A DNA stretch of 43,619 nt from Neocallimastix lanati (nom. inval.) (GCA_016946835.1 JACVTC010000334.1:1-43619); one strand, 5' to 3'. Shown: positions 11,589 through 20,699, counted from the first letter of the stretch. Numbers and translations: made by a program. Notes: generated by a model from the letters alone, not told the origin.

Positions 11589-11887
11589 TTTTATTAATAT
11601 TATAAATGTATTTTATTTATATTGTTATAATTAAATTTTATATAATTAATTATAAAAATCAATTTAAATTTAATAGTTTTTAAAAAAAAAAAATAAATAA
11701 AATGTAATTTAGTGGCAAGAACAACTTTTATGCCTTGAAAAAAAGTATAAATAGTTGTAAATTTTGCTACTAATTTTTAAATATCATCAAATAAAATCAA
11801 ATAAATTTATAAATAAAAATAATAAATAAATAAATAAAATTTGTGTTTCCTTACTTTATTTTTATTTAATTCTCTAAAACCTTAACA
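11039..11887 (+). repeat. Element A 5' LTR
   Basis: Starts TGATAAGAATG and ends CCTTAACA; 849 bp. Contains a 50-A run (11537-11586) and a TATAAATA-like motif near 11748 that could be the core promoter. It matches the 3' LTR at every place I compared apart from homopolymer length. Confidence 0.95.
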
Positions 11888-11893
11888 TTTATA

Positions 11894-11911
11894 TGGTGGA
11901 GATATCGGGGA
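11894..11911 (+). other. Primer binding site of element A (tRNA-Ala)
   Basis: TGGTGGAGATATCGGGGA starts 6 nt after the 5' LTR. It is the exact reverse complement of the last 15 encoded nucleotides of the tRNA-Ala(TGC) gene at 20700-20771 plus the added CCA: 18 of 18. Confidence 0.95.
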
Positions 11912-13279
11912 ATTAAATAGAAATAATAGTAAATAACATAGATTTTTTTTTAATTTTTTTTTTATTTTATATTGATAAACAAGTAAGTCGTTAATCCTTT
12001 GATTAACCCATGGCGCTTGTTTGATATATATATATAAAAAAAATTTTTTTTAAATAAGTAAAATTAAGATTCTAAAAAAACAAATTTTGTAAAATTATAA
12101 CAAGGAGCGGATAGAGCTCATACACAGTGTATTCTCAGATAGCAACAAATTAACTCTATTCATAGTAGGTTATTGAATAGTAGTTAATTTGGAGATTAAT
12201 TGGAAAGTAGACGAAGGTATTTGGTTACCGACCCGGTAATAATAGTTCAACCTTCAACGTTTCAACACACGAAGGTGCGGGTACTTTCCAAGCACTGGCG
12301 AATAAGGAGCTTACGTCACCGAAGGCGTAAGATTGTTTTTTTTATATAATTTTTTTTACTTTTCTTTGTGCTAGTTATAAGGCACTTTATTATATAAAGT
12401 ATCAGACTTTGGCTAACTTCGCCATTTAAATTTTTTTTATTTTTTTTTTATTACTGGTACTTTATTTGTTATATAATTCCTGTAATAGAATCTTAATTTA
12501 CTTTGAAAATATTGTGTTTTTAGTTAATTTTTATTAGTTAATAAAAATATTATTGAATACTTTTAAAATTTTTTTATTCCGTACATAGATTATCGGATTA
12601 AGTTTATCCTACATAGTAATTGGGCTAGTGGGCTCTGAACTGCTATATTTTATATTGAATATAGTAATCGTGGCACACGCGTGGCATGACACCATTAGGT
12701 AAGCTGCACGTCAGACAGTGTGTACTATCAGATTGTACGACAATAAAGATTATTTTTTTGTATTTAATAATTATAATTAATTAATAATTTTATTAGCTAT
12801 AACAATACAATATTTATCGTTTAAAAAGAAAAATTTTTGAAAGGTGAAAATAATAAATAAAACTTTGCTTCTAAATTTATTACTACAAATATACTAAATT
12901 ACAAAATTCAAGTGGTCGATAAAGATTTCGAGCTTGAAAAATATTCTATTAAGTTGTCGATAAAGATTTCGAACTTAAAATTATTCTATTAAGTTGTCGA
13001 TAAAGATTTCGAACTTAAAATTATTCTTAAAAAAGTAGTCGAAAAGAACCTCGTGCTTTATAATTTCTACTAAGTTGTCGATAAGGATTTCGAGCTTATA
13101 CTTACTAAAGAAAGCAAATAAAATTATTATTTTCAAAAATTACTAAGATATATTGTTTTAAAATTTGATTCGATATTAAATTACTTGTTAAATTATATTT
13201 TTAAAGTTGGACTTTCAAATTTATTCGTATTTAATAACCTCGTTAATTTACAATAAAAAAATTATTAACTAAAAACGAA
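11912..13279 (+). other. Element A leader (1.37 kb) with structured and repeated segments
   Basis: No ORF of note, but less AT-rich than the rest. Visible structures: GTTAATC/GATTAAC inside ACAAG/CTTGT (11966-12025); TTGGAAAGTA pairing with TACTTTCCAA (about 12198-12292) around smaller stems such as TTACC/GGTAA; CTTACG/CGTAAG (12311-12333); GTGC/GCAC (12367-12384). 12590-12750 is again GC-richer, and tandem repeats follow at 12911-13103. Possible roles are packaging, dimerisation or translation initiation; none is shown. Confidence 0.6.
12911..13103 (+). repeat. Five tandem leader repeats containing GTCGATAAAGATTTCGA
   Basis: Five degenerate copies with a period of about 42 bp occur before gag, with core GTCGATAAAGATTTCGA followed by G/A-CTT. 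In the second and third copies AAGTT at the start can pair with AACTT at the end, giving a small hairpin with TCGA/TCGA. The fourth copy is most diverged. Confidence 0.85.
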
Positions 13280-14185
13280 ATGTCTACTAAAAGTACTTTA
13301 AGTTTTAAAGAATTAAAGAAAGAATTACGAGACATAGTGAAGCTTAGCAAGGACAATTTAGATATAAAGTCCTGGGCTACTGAATTAAAACTTTGGATCA
13401 AGATACAAGGTATCACAGATCCGGAAACAATATTTAATGCTTGTTTACTTACCAGCTCTGGTGAAGTACAACGCGTTATTGAAGATTTGGGAGAAGATAG
13501 TGATGATGAAAGTGATGATTCATCAGATGAAGAAGAAGATGATGAAGAAGAAAATGTTGATGATGATAAATTTCCTTCTCTTGAAAAAATTATTTCAAGT
13601 CTTGAAAATTTTTACGGTATTAAAGAAGACCAAAATTTACTTCTTAAAGAACTTCGTGCAATGCGAATTAAAAGAAACGAAAAGATTAAAGACTTTAATG
13701 TAAGATATAGAACTTTGTACACTAAACTTGATAAAAAGAGAAGAAAGCGCATTGGTGTACTAGATTATATTGACTCTATTCAAAATAATTATGAAGCCTG
13801 GAAGAAATTATCCCTTAAAGATGATATAAGTATGGAGAAAGCTTTCAAAATTGCCGAGAAAGTAGATAGACTTTCTGTAAGGAACAATAATATTAATACC
13901 TATAATGTTAATAATTCCCAGCATAATCAAAATAATCAAAACAGTACTACTTCAAGACTTTATCCTAAAAGAAGAAACGAAACTTTCCAAACAAGTCAAA
14001 CAAATAATAAACTGAAACCTCAAGATATTATAGAAGAATCAACCCAGAAAATGAGAAATTTATCTGTTAAAACTTGCTTCTTCTGTAAGGAAGAAGGTCA
14101 TTACTCATACTATTGCCCTCAATTAAATAAGATTATGGAAAAAAATAAAAAAGAAATATATTCCAAAAAGTCTTTAAACTTCTAA
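13280..14185 (+). CDS. gag: Element A Gag
   Basis: A 301-residue nucleocapsid/capsid polyprotein that would assemble the virus-like particle and bind element RNA. The N-terminal two thirds (about 25-200) looks like a retrotransposon Gag capsid region: WATELKLWIKIQG early, then YGIKEDQNLLLKELRAMRIK and FNVRYRTLYTKL, as in the Gag of element B. An acidic stretch of Asp/Glu/Ser (about 70-97) interrupts it, which is unusual. An Asn/Gln-rich linker precedes one CCHC zinc knuckle, CFFCKEEGHYSYYC (266-279). The chosen ATG is the first in frame and follows the leader repeats. The last codons TTA-AAC form the slippery site for entry into pol; 22 residues lie between knuckle and stop, exactly as in element B. 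Confidence 0.92.
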   Translation: MSTKSTLSFKELKKELRDIVKLSKDNLDIKSWATELKLWIKIQGITDPETIFNACLLTSSGEVQRVIEDLGEDSDDESDDSSDEEEDDEEENVDDDKFPSLEKIISSLENFYGIKEDQNLLLKELRAMRIKRNEKIKDFNVRYRTLYTKLDKKRRKRIGVLDYIDSIQNNYEAWKKLSLKDDISMEKAFKIAEKVDRLSVRNNNINTYNVNNSQHNQNNQNSTTSRLYPKRRNETFQTSQTNNKLKPQDIIEESTQKMRNLSVKTCFFCKEEGHYSYYCPQLNKIMEKNKKEIYSKKSLNF

Positions 14186-14206
14186 ATGGGAGCAGAAGCA
14201 CTCCCA
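14173..14206 (+). promoter_or_regulatory. -1 ribosomal frameshift signal of element A
   Basis: Slippery heptamer TTTAAAC at 14173-14179 is in the correct phase (T TTA AAC in the gag frame). A 7-nt spacer containing the gag TAA follows, then a hairpin TGGGAG (14187-14192)/CTCCCA (14201-14206) with an 8-nt loop. Pol is in the -1 frame and is open from 14149. The same arrangement occurs in elements B and C. Confidence 0.88.
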
Positions 14207-17200
14207 ATGACAAAACAATAGCTTCATTAAATAATTTACAAAATAATACTTTTACCAAGAATACCCCAATTGATAATAATTCCTTTAATAAAGAATCTGA
14301 AGAATCTGATTTTAGTGACACAACTGAAAGTGAGGATAATATCATTATAAATGCTATAAAAAGAAAAATGAATGATAATAACAGCGAAAAGGAAGAAAAT
14401 AATTCCAAGAAAGTACATAAAAGTTTAAAAGATAATCCACGTCCTTTCGCAACTCCTGCTTTAAGAAAGAAGAAAGAAAATGAGCTACATAATAAACCAA
14501 ATAAAGTTTATAAAAATCAAATACTTCCTTCAATTTTAACTCAACCAAATATTAACAAAGAAAAACAAAAAGAAAAGGAATTAAGAAATATAACAAGAGT
14601 AAGAGAAAGTAAAGAAGAAAACAACAATTATTCATCAAAAGGAAAGAAAAAAGTTGAATCTGAAGATATACTTGTAATCGATAATGAAATAGAAGATATA
14701 GAAATGAATAAAGATAATCAACAAAATAAAACTAATACTTTGGAAAAATTAATTTCAACAAAAACTAAAGAAACTAATAATGAAAATACTCAGTTAGTAA
14801 AAAGGAATATCAAAATGATGAATAATAAAGAACCTTACAATATTATGGATGATTTAAATAATCTTAAATCCAGTATTACGATAGGTCAACTCTTGAATGC
14901 ATGTCCGAAAATTCGTTCACAATTAACTCAAGGTTTAAAGTTAGAAAAATCTAAAATAATTGGAACTGTAGACAATGTAATAGCACGAACTTTATTAGTG
15001 AATAACTATGATCATAGCTACATAAGTAAAAGTAATGAAGTAGCCGAAGAAGACTTAGCAATGGTTGATGCAAGTGTTGACGGAGTACTAGGAAAACTTT
15101 TAATTGATTCTTGTAGTAACCTAAGCATCGTTACTAAGCAGTATTTTGATAAATTACCTGGTGAATATGAAACAGTTGGAAAAAGTCGTGGAAGAATCCA
15201 ACTAGCAACACAAGATGAAGAATACTCGGAAGGAATTATTGTTCAATTACCAGTAAAAATTAATAATTATGAATTTAATGCGGACTTTAGAATTATTGAG
15301 AAAGAAGACTCATTTTATGATATGTTAATAAACTTTAAAACTCAAATCGATCATTGTTTATTTATTCATCCGACCTTAAACAGTTTATGTAAACTTTTGT
15401 CAGAAAGTGAATACGAAGAAATAGCTAAAATAAATAATCAATATTATGATGAAGAAAGTATAATTTGCACTATTAGAAAAGTTAAAGAAACGAATAATGA
15501 AAAGGAAATTATAAAGGAATTAACTCCAATGGAATTTATTGAGAGTGATGAATTTTTAAGTACCTTAAATAAAGATTATAAAGAACAAATTATTAAAATT
15601 CTCAAAGAAATGATTGACATAGTTGCCACTTCAACAGAAGAACTAACTCCTTCTAAACTTTCACCACATAAGATCCGTTTGAAAGCAAATGCAAAGCCAG
15701 TAAAATTAAGAAGTTATAGGTTAACTAAATTAAAATCAGATATCTTAAAAGAAGAACTTACAAAGCTTATTAAGAAAGGATTGATAGAACCATCCTGTTC
15801 AGAATGGTCATCTCCAGTAGTACTCATTCTAAAACACAATGGAAAGTGGCGCTTGTGTATTGACTACCGAAAAGTCAATGATATGACAGAAAAAGATTCT
15901 TATTCAGTTCCATATATAGATGAAATTTTTGATAGTCTCGGAGGATCTAAAATATTTACAACTCTTGATTTATTTTCTGGTTTTCACCAAATCTTAATGG
16001 ATGAAGAAAGCGTTGAAGTAACCACTTTCACTACTAAGTTTGGAAATTATCAATTTAAGGTTATGCCTTTTGGACTTACTGGAGCTCCCTCAACCTTCCA
16101 AAGAGAAATGAATAAAATTTTATTCCCTTTTATTGGTGAATTTGTTTATGTATTTATTGATGATGTTTTGATCTATTCAAAAAGTATCGAAGAACATTTA
16201 ATTCATATTAAACAAGTATTAGAAGTATTTAAAGAAAACAAGTTAAAAATTAATATTGAAAAGTGCCATTTTCTTCAAACTGAAGTTGATGTATTAGGTC
16301 ACAAACTTACTACTAAAGGATTAAGTCCCATGGAAAGTAAAATAACAGCTATTAAGAAGTGGGAAGCCCCTTCATCAATTCATGAATTAAGATCATTTCT
16401 AGGAGCAATAGGGTATTATCGTGACTTTATCCCTAAATATGCTCAAATTACCTCACCTTTATGTAAATTATTGAAAAAGAATACTAAATATGAATGGAAT
16501 AAAGAACAACAAGAAAGCTTTGAACTCCTAAAAGAAAAATTAATCAATGCACCTATTCTAAAATTTCCGTCATTTGACAAACCTTTTATCATTAGAACTG
16601 ATGCTTCGTATAATGGAATTGGTGGAGTTCTTTTACAAAAAGAAGAAGAAACCGGTAAGGAGCATCCAATACACTTTATAAGTAGAAGTTTGAAGAAAAC
16701 TGAAAAGAATTATGGTATCACAGATTTGGAAGGAACAGCTTTATTTTACTGTATGACTAAATTTAAATCTTATATTGAAGGAAATCCATTACCTACAACT
16801 ATTTACACAGATCATAAACCATTAGTTGGTTTATTTAAGAATAAAGAACCTTTGAATGCAAGGCAAACAAGATGGTGTCTAACCGCTGGTATGCTTGGAA
16901 TTAATATAAAATATGAATCAGGCAAAAAGAATGTGTTAGCTGATGCTCTTTCAAGAATGAAAAGTAAGGAAGAGAGAAAGATATTATTAACAAAAATTAC
17001 TAATGGAAATAATGAAGAATTATTATCTAAGGTTATAAAGGAATTTATTAATGAAAAGTTTACTGTTATTGATGGTGAAGATTACTTTATCGACAATGGA
17101 AATTATAGAAAATTAATAACGGACGAAAATGAAAGGTTTAAATTAATTTTAGAAGCTCATAATATTGGCCACGAAGGATATTACAAAACATATCAAAGAC

Positions 17201-18183
17201 TTAAGAAAAACTTTTATTGGAATCATATGATTAAAGATATCAAAAGAATTGTTAGTAATTGTGAAAAATGCCAATTAAATCGTCCTCAACCATATCCAGA
17301 ACCAACCGAAAACCATCCAACTAAAGTGGAGGGTCCCTTTGTGCATTTAGGATTAGATATTATAGGACCGTTACCAAAAACAAGAAATAATAATCAATAT
17401 ATTATAGTAACTGTTGATTACTTTACCAAATGGGTTGAAGCCGAACCCACTGAAAACATAACTTCCTCTGATATAATTAAATTTTTAATAAACGTTTTTG
17501 CAAGACATGGTGTACCTCAAGTTATTACTACTGATAATGGAGTCCAATTCACTTCTGATATGACTAAAATCTTTCTTGATCTTTATGATGTATATGTTAA
17601 ATTTGTAGCTACTTACCACCCTGAATCAAATGGCCTTACTGAAAATCGAAATAAAGAAATTGGAAAATTACTCCGTTTATTAGGAAGGAAAAATCAAGAT
17701 TGGGATGAAGTTTTACCTTCTGCTTTATGGGCACTTCGAACTACCAAAAATACAGCTACTGGACATTCTAGTTTTGAATTAGTATATGGAAGAGAAGACC
17801 AACAGCCTTATGATATAGCCATAAGAACAATTGAAAATGCAGGTAAATCATATGATGAAATCTTAATGGAAAAATTTGTTCGTCATTATCAATGGACTAG
17901 AGAAGCATGCGAAAATGTGAAGAATGCTAACAAGTATTGGGCAACAAGACGAGAAGAACAAATAAGTATGAAAAAAGGAAAAGAATTAAAGGCTGGTGAT
18001 CTTGTTCTTGTTAGAAACTTTAGCCGCACTAAGCTAGAACCATATTACAATGGACCATTTAAAATTTTAAAAATTCAATTCAACACGGCAACCCTAATCG
18101 ATCAGAAGACTGGAAAGCAACTCGATAGGAATGTTCACTTTAAAAATTTAGTAAAGTTTAACTCCGCTTACAGAGAAGCTTGA
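14179..18183 (+). CDS. pol: Element A Pol (protease, RT, RNase H, integrase), expressed as Gag-Pol
   Basis: The ORF has 1271 residues from the first ATG (14368), but the frame is open to the slippery site, so translation probably enters by -1 frameshift and adds about 63 residues. Numbering from that ATG: Lys/Asn/Glu-rich linker (1-170); protease with LLIDSCSN (Asp247; Cys where retropepsins have Gly); RT with LDLFSGFHQ (Asp534) and VFIDD (Asp598, Asp599); RNase H with Asp745, Glu788, Asp815, Asp859; integrase with H931-H935-C965-C968 zinc finger and Asp997, Asp1056, Glu1092 (DX58DX35E); GPY/F-like YYNGPFKILK (1227-1236). Nothing like a chromodomain follows. The stop lies 18 nt before the 3' LTR. 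All catalytic residues are present, so the protein may be functional. Confidence 0.95.
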   Translation, partial: LLNGSRSTPNDKTIASLNNLQNNTFTKNTPIDNNSFNKESEESDFSDTTESEDNIIINAIKRKMNDNNSEKEENNSKKVHKSLKDNPRPFATPALRKKKENELHNKPNKVYKNQILPSILTQPNINKEKQKEKELRNITRVRESKEENNNYSSKGKKKVESEDILVIDNEIEDIEMNKDNQQNKTNTLEKLISTKTKETNNENTQLVKRNIKMMNNKEPYNIMDDLNNLKSSITIGQLLNACPKIRSQLTQGLKLEKSKIIGTVDNVIARTLLVNNYDHSYISKSNEVAEEDLAMVDASVDGVLGKLLIDSCSNLSIVTKQYFDKLPGEYETVGKSRGRIQLATQDEEYSEGIIVQLPVKINNYEFNADFRIIEKEDSFYDMLINFKTQIDHCLFIHPTLNSLCKLLSESEYEEIAKINNQYYDEESIICTIRKVKETNNEKEIIKELTPMEFIESDEFLSTLNKDYKEQIIKILKEMIDIVATSTEELTPSKLSPHKIRLKANAKPVKLRSYRLTKLKSDILKEELTKLIKKGLIEPSCSEWSSPVVLILKHNGKWRLCIDYRKVNDMTEKDSYSVPYIDEIFDSLGGSKIFTTLDLFSGFHQILMDEESVEVTTFTTKFGNYQFKVMPFGLTGAPSTFQREMNKILFPFIGEFVYVFIDDVLIYSKSIEEHLIHIKQVLEVFKENKLKINIEKCHFLQTEVDVLGHKLTTKGLSPMESKITAIKKWEAPSSIHELRSFLGAIGYYRDFIPKYAQITSPLCKLLKKNTKYEWNKEQQESFELLKEKLINAPILKFPSFDKPFIIRTDASYNGIGGVLLQKEEETGKEHPIHFISRSLKKTEKNYGITDLEGTALFYCMTKFKSYIEGNPLPTTIYTDHKPLVGLFKNKEPLNARQTRWCLTAGMLGINIKYESGKKNVLADALSRMKSKEERKILLTKITNGNNEELLSKVIKEFINEKFTVIDGEDYFIDNGNYRKLITDENERFKLILEAHNIGHEGYYKTYQRLKKNFYWNHMIKDIKRIVSNCEKCQLNRPQPYPEPTENHPTKVEGPFVHLGLDIIGPLPKTRNNNQYIIVTVDYFTKWVEAEPTENITSSDIIKFLINVFARHGVPQVITTDNGVQFTSDMTKIFLDLYDVYVKFVATYHPESNGLTENRNKEIGKLLRLLGRKNQDWDEVLPSALWALRTTKNTATGHSSFELVYGREDQQPYDIAIRTIENAGKSYDEILMEKFVRHYQWTREACENVKNANKYWATRREEQISMKKGKELKAGDLVLVRNFSRTKLEPYYNGPFKILKIQFNTATLIDQKTGKQLDRNVHFKNLVKFNSAYREA

Positions 18184-18201
18184 GTCTTCGTCGGGGCATC
18201 T
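18184..18201 (+). other. Element A G-rich tract before the 3' LTR
   Basis: The sequence ending CGGGGCATCT directly adjoins the 3' LTR TG. It is not a classical all-purine tract, but GGGGC followed by 4 nt and the LTR start is also seen in B and C, so it probably holds the plus-strand primer. Confidence 0.6.
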
Positions 18202-18697
18202 TGATAAGAATGTACTAAATAATGCATTCTTAATTAAATCTACGATTTATTTCTAATACATTATGTGTACATTATTATTTTTGTACTTTAATAAATTTTT
18301 AAATCCAAAGATCAAAAATTAAATCAAAAATTATATTAAACTTTATATTTTTATATTAAATCTTATATTAATAGTAATATTTTTATATATTTAAAACTTA
18401 TATTAGCAATATTAATAATAAATCTTATTTTTTTTATATTAATAATGAAAATTTATATTAATAATATTTTTATATATTGATAATTAAAAATTTATATATT
18501 ATATTTTAACTTTTTATTATAAAATTTTATATCGAAATGTTTTATTTTATATTGAAAAATATTTTATTTTATTAAAAACCTTTATATTAGAATAGTATTT
18601 TTATTTTTATTTGAATATTTTAACAGATTGTAATAAAAATTATAGCCAATTAAATAAATTCTTATTAGTAATATTTTAGATATTTTTAAATAAATAA

Positions 18698-18750
<53 letters not shown>

Positions 18751-19049
18751 TTTTATTAATATTATAAATGTATTTTATTTATATTGTTATAATTAAATTT
18801 TATATAATTAATTATAAAAATCAATTTAAATTTAATAGTTTTTAAAAAAAAAAAATAAATAAAATGTAATTTAGTGGCAAGAACAACTTTTATGCCTTGA
18901 AAAAAAGTATAAATAGTTGTAAATTTTGCTACTAATTTTTAAATATCATCAAATAAAATCAAATAAATTTATAAATAAAAATAATAAATAAATAAATAAA
19001 ATTTGTGTTTCCTTACTTTATTTTTATTTAATTCTCTAAAACCTTAACA
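18202..19049 (+). repeat. Element A 3' LTR
   Basis: 848 bp, TGATAAG...TTAACA, equal to the 5' LTR apart from an A49 instead of A50 run (18700-18748). It is followed by the TATT target duplication (19050-19053). Confidence 0.95.
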
Positions 19050-19053
19050 TATT

Positions 19054-19770
19054 TGTGTAATAATTTCATTATAATATTTATTATAACAAAATTATTAACT
19101 ACAACCTGATACTAACATCAAGTTGAGAAAATAAGAAAACAATTAGAAAAAATAAAGAAAATTTTAACTTATCTTGACAGAGAAGAGTTTATTATAAACA
19201 AATATAATAAACAACACAAAATAAAAGAACACTTATTGAAAATGTTTGTAGATTTTATTAATTATTATTATATATTTATTAATATTTGTTATATAATAAT
19301 AACTCTTGATTTCTCAAAAATTTAGAGAAATCAATAGCTATTTATACGAAAAATTAAATAATAAAATTTTATAAATTTTATATAAAATAATAATTTAAAA
19401 GGTTTTCTAATCTTAACAATTATCTTATCTAGAAAAAGATTAGAAGAAAAAACTAGATAAGTTCTTTAAGGAAAAACCAATTTATTATTATAATAAATTA
19501 GAAAAAACCTTAAAGTCCGATAAAATTAATTTATATTTTAATAAGAAAATAAAAAAACTTTAAAGTCCGTTAATTCAAATTTTAATTAAAAATAATAATT
19601 AAATAATTAATTTATTACTATAAAAATTAATAAAATTTATAATTAATTAAATAAATTAAATAAAATAAATGTATACTAAATAAATTTAAAGAAAAAATTT
19701 TTTAATTAAATTAAAACTATAATTAAATGTACAAATACATGTTAACTTGATAAATAATTACTAATTTAAT
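19054..19770 (-). repeat. LTR-like repeat family R, copy 1 (next to tRNA-Trp before element A inserted)
   Basis: Reading the minus strand, it ends AATTATTACACA at 19054, the same end as copy 2 at 20685. Shared features include the TTGTAGTTAATAATT stretch, a CTTATCTAG stretch, and the hairpin TTGATTTCTC/GAGAAATCAA (19306-19334). It is a diverged subtype: homology to copy 2 fades after about 19520, so the far boundary is approximate. Without element A its end would sit 15 bp upstream of tRNA-Trp. Best interpreted as an old solo LTR; an alternative is a different tRNA-targeted repeat. Confidence 0.6.
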
Positions 19771-19773
19771 GAA

Positions 19774-20685
19774 TGAATGTATAAATTATGTAATAGATAA
19801 ATAATCAAATAAAGAAATTATAATTATTTGTTAGCAAATAATTATATTTTCTTAGTTAAGTTATTATAACTATAACTTTATTTAATTACATATAATATTT
19901 ATTAAATTTATTTAATTTAATTTTAAATATTCATTAATTTAACAAAATTTATTTAATTAATTTTAAATAATATATTTACAATATGCTAAATTCTCTACTG
20001 TAACTAATGTATTTTGTATTGTATTCTGTATTTTATAATGTATTCTGTATTTTATAATGTATTCTGTATTTTATTAACTATTTAATTTTATATTTTTAAT
20101 ATAAGGATAAATTATATGATCGAAATATCTTTTATTATTTTATTCTTTTATTTTCGATCATTAGATTGGAAAATCGGTTAATTAAGATTTTTTCCAATTA
20201 CTTTTTAGAAGTAATCGGTTTTACTTAATTAATGCGATGATCGATATGGATAGAATATCGATCGAAAACTTATCTAGGTTTTTCTATCTAATCTTTTCCT
20301 AGATAAGAGATTTGTTAAGATTAGAAAACCCTTTCTTATTTAACCTTATTTTCATAAAAAAATATAAATAAGGCTCTTGAGTTCTCTTTGAGAAATCAAG
20401 AGTTATTATTATAAAAAACATAGTTATAATAGTAACATTTTTATATTTTTAACTTTAATAAATTAATAAAAATATTTTATTCAAAAACATATTTTTAAGA
20501 TCAATTTATACAAACAATTCTTCTCTTACATTTTGTGTTATTATTATAATTAATTTTATAATAAACTCTACATTAAAGGTAAAAAAAAAATTTATTTTAT
20601 TTTATTTTCTCAACTTAATGAATTAGTCGTTAAGTTGTAGTTAATAATTCTATTTTGAGTTAGTTCTTAATAGAATTATTACACA
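19774..20685 (+). repeat. LTR-like repeat family R, copy 2 (14 bp upstream of tRNA-Ala)
   Basis: About 900 bp, starting near TGAATGTA and ending ATTACACA at 20685, 14 bp before tRNA-Ala. It contains three tandem TGTATTCTGTATTTTATAA-type repeats (20025-20080), inverted repeats around GATCGA, AATCGGTT and CTTATCTAGG/CCTAGATAAG, a TATAAATA box (20363-20370), and directly after it a hairpin CTCTTGAGTTCTC/GAGAAATCAAGAG (20374-20402, one mismatch). No coding sequence. A TATA box followed by a structured transcript start fits an LTR. Confidence 0.65.
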
Positions 20686-20699
20686 AATTTCATGTGACT

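Larger units (their letters stand above)
11039..19049 (+). mobile_element. Element A: intact Ty3/Gypsy LTR retrotransposon
   Basis: An 8011-bp element with TG...CA LTRs of 849 and 848 bp, a tRNA-Ala primer site, long leader, gag, pol in another frame, and a G-rich tract by the 3' LTR. It is flanked by a 4-bp duplication TATT (11035-11038 and 19050-19053). The LTRs match except for one A in a run of about 50, so insertion was very recent. Both ORFs are open and all catalytic residues are present, so it may be active. Domain order PR-RT-RH-IN places it in Ty3/Gypsy; no chromodomain was seen after the GPY/F module. Confidence 0.95.

Noticed and set aside
12110-12750. Hammerhead-type or other known ribozyme in the leader of element A
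   Set aside because: The CTGATGA and GAAA core of a hammerhead is absent; no other known fold could be matched by eye.
13437-13703. Met/Lys-rich frame inside gag of element A
   Set aside because: Out-of-frame shadow of the acidic Gag segment.
14133-14548. Three minus-strand frames over the gag-pol junction of element A
   Set aside because: Antisense shadows of the intact Pol linker.
18000-18183. Chromodomain after the integrase of element A
   Set aside because: Only about 40 residues follow the GPY/F-like motif and they lack the aromatic chromodomain pattern; B and C also lack it.
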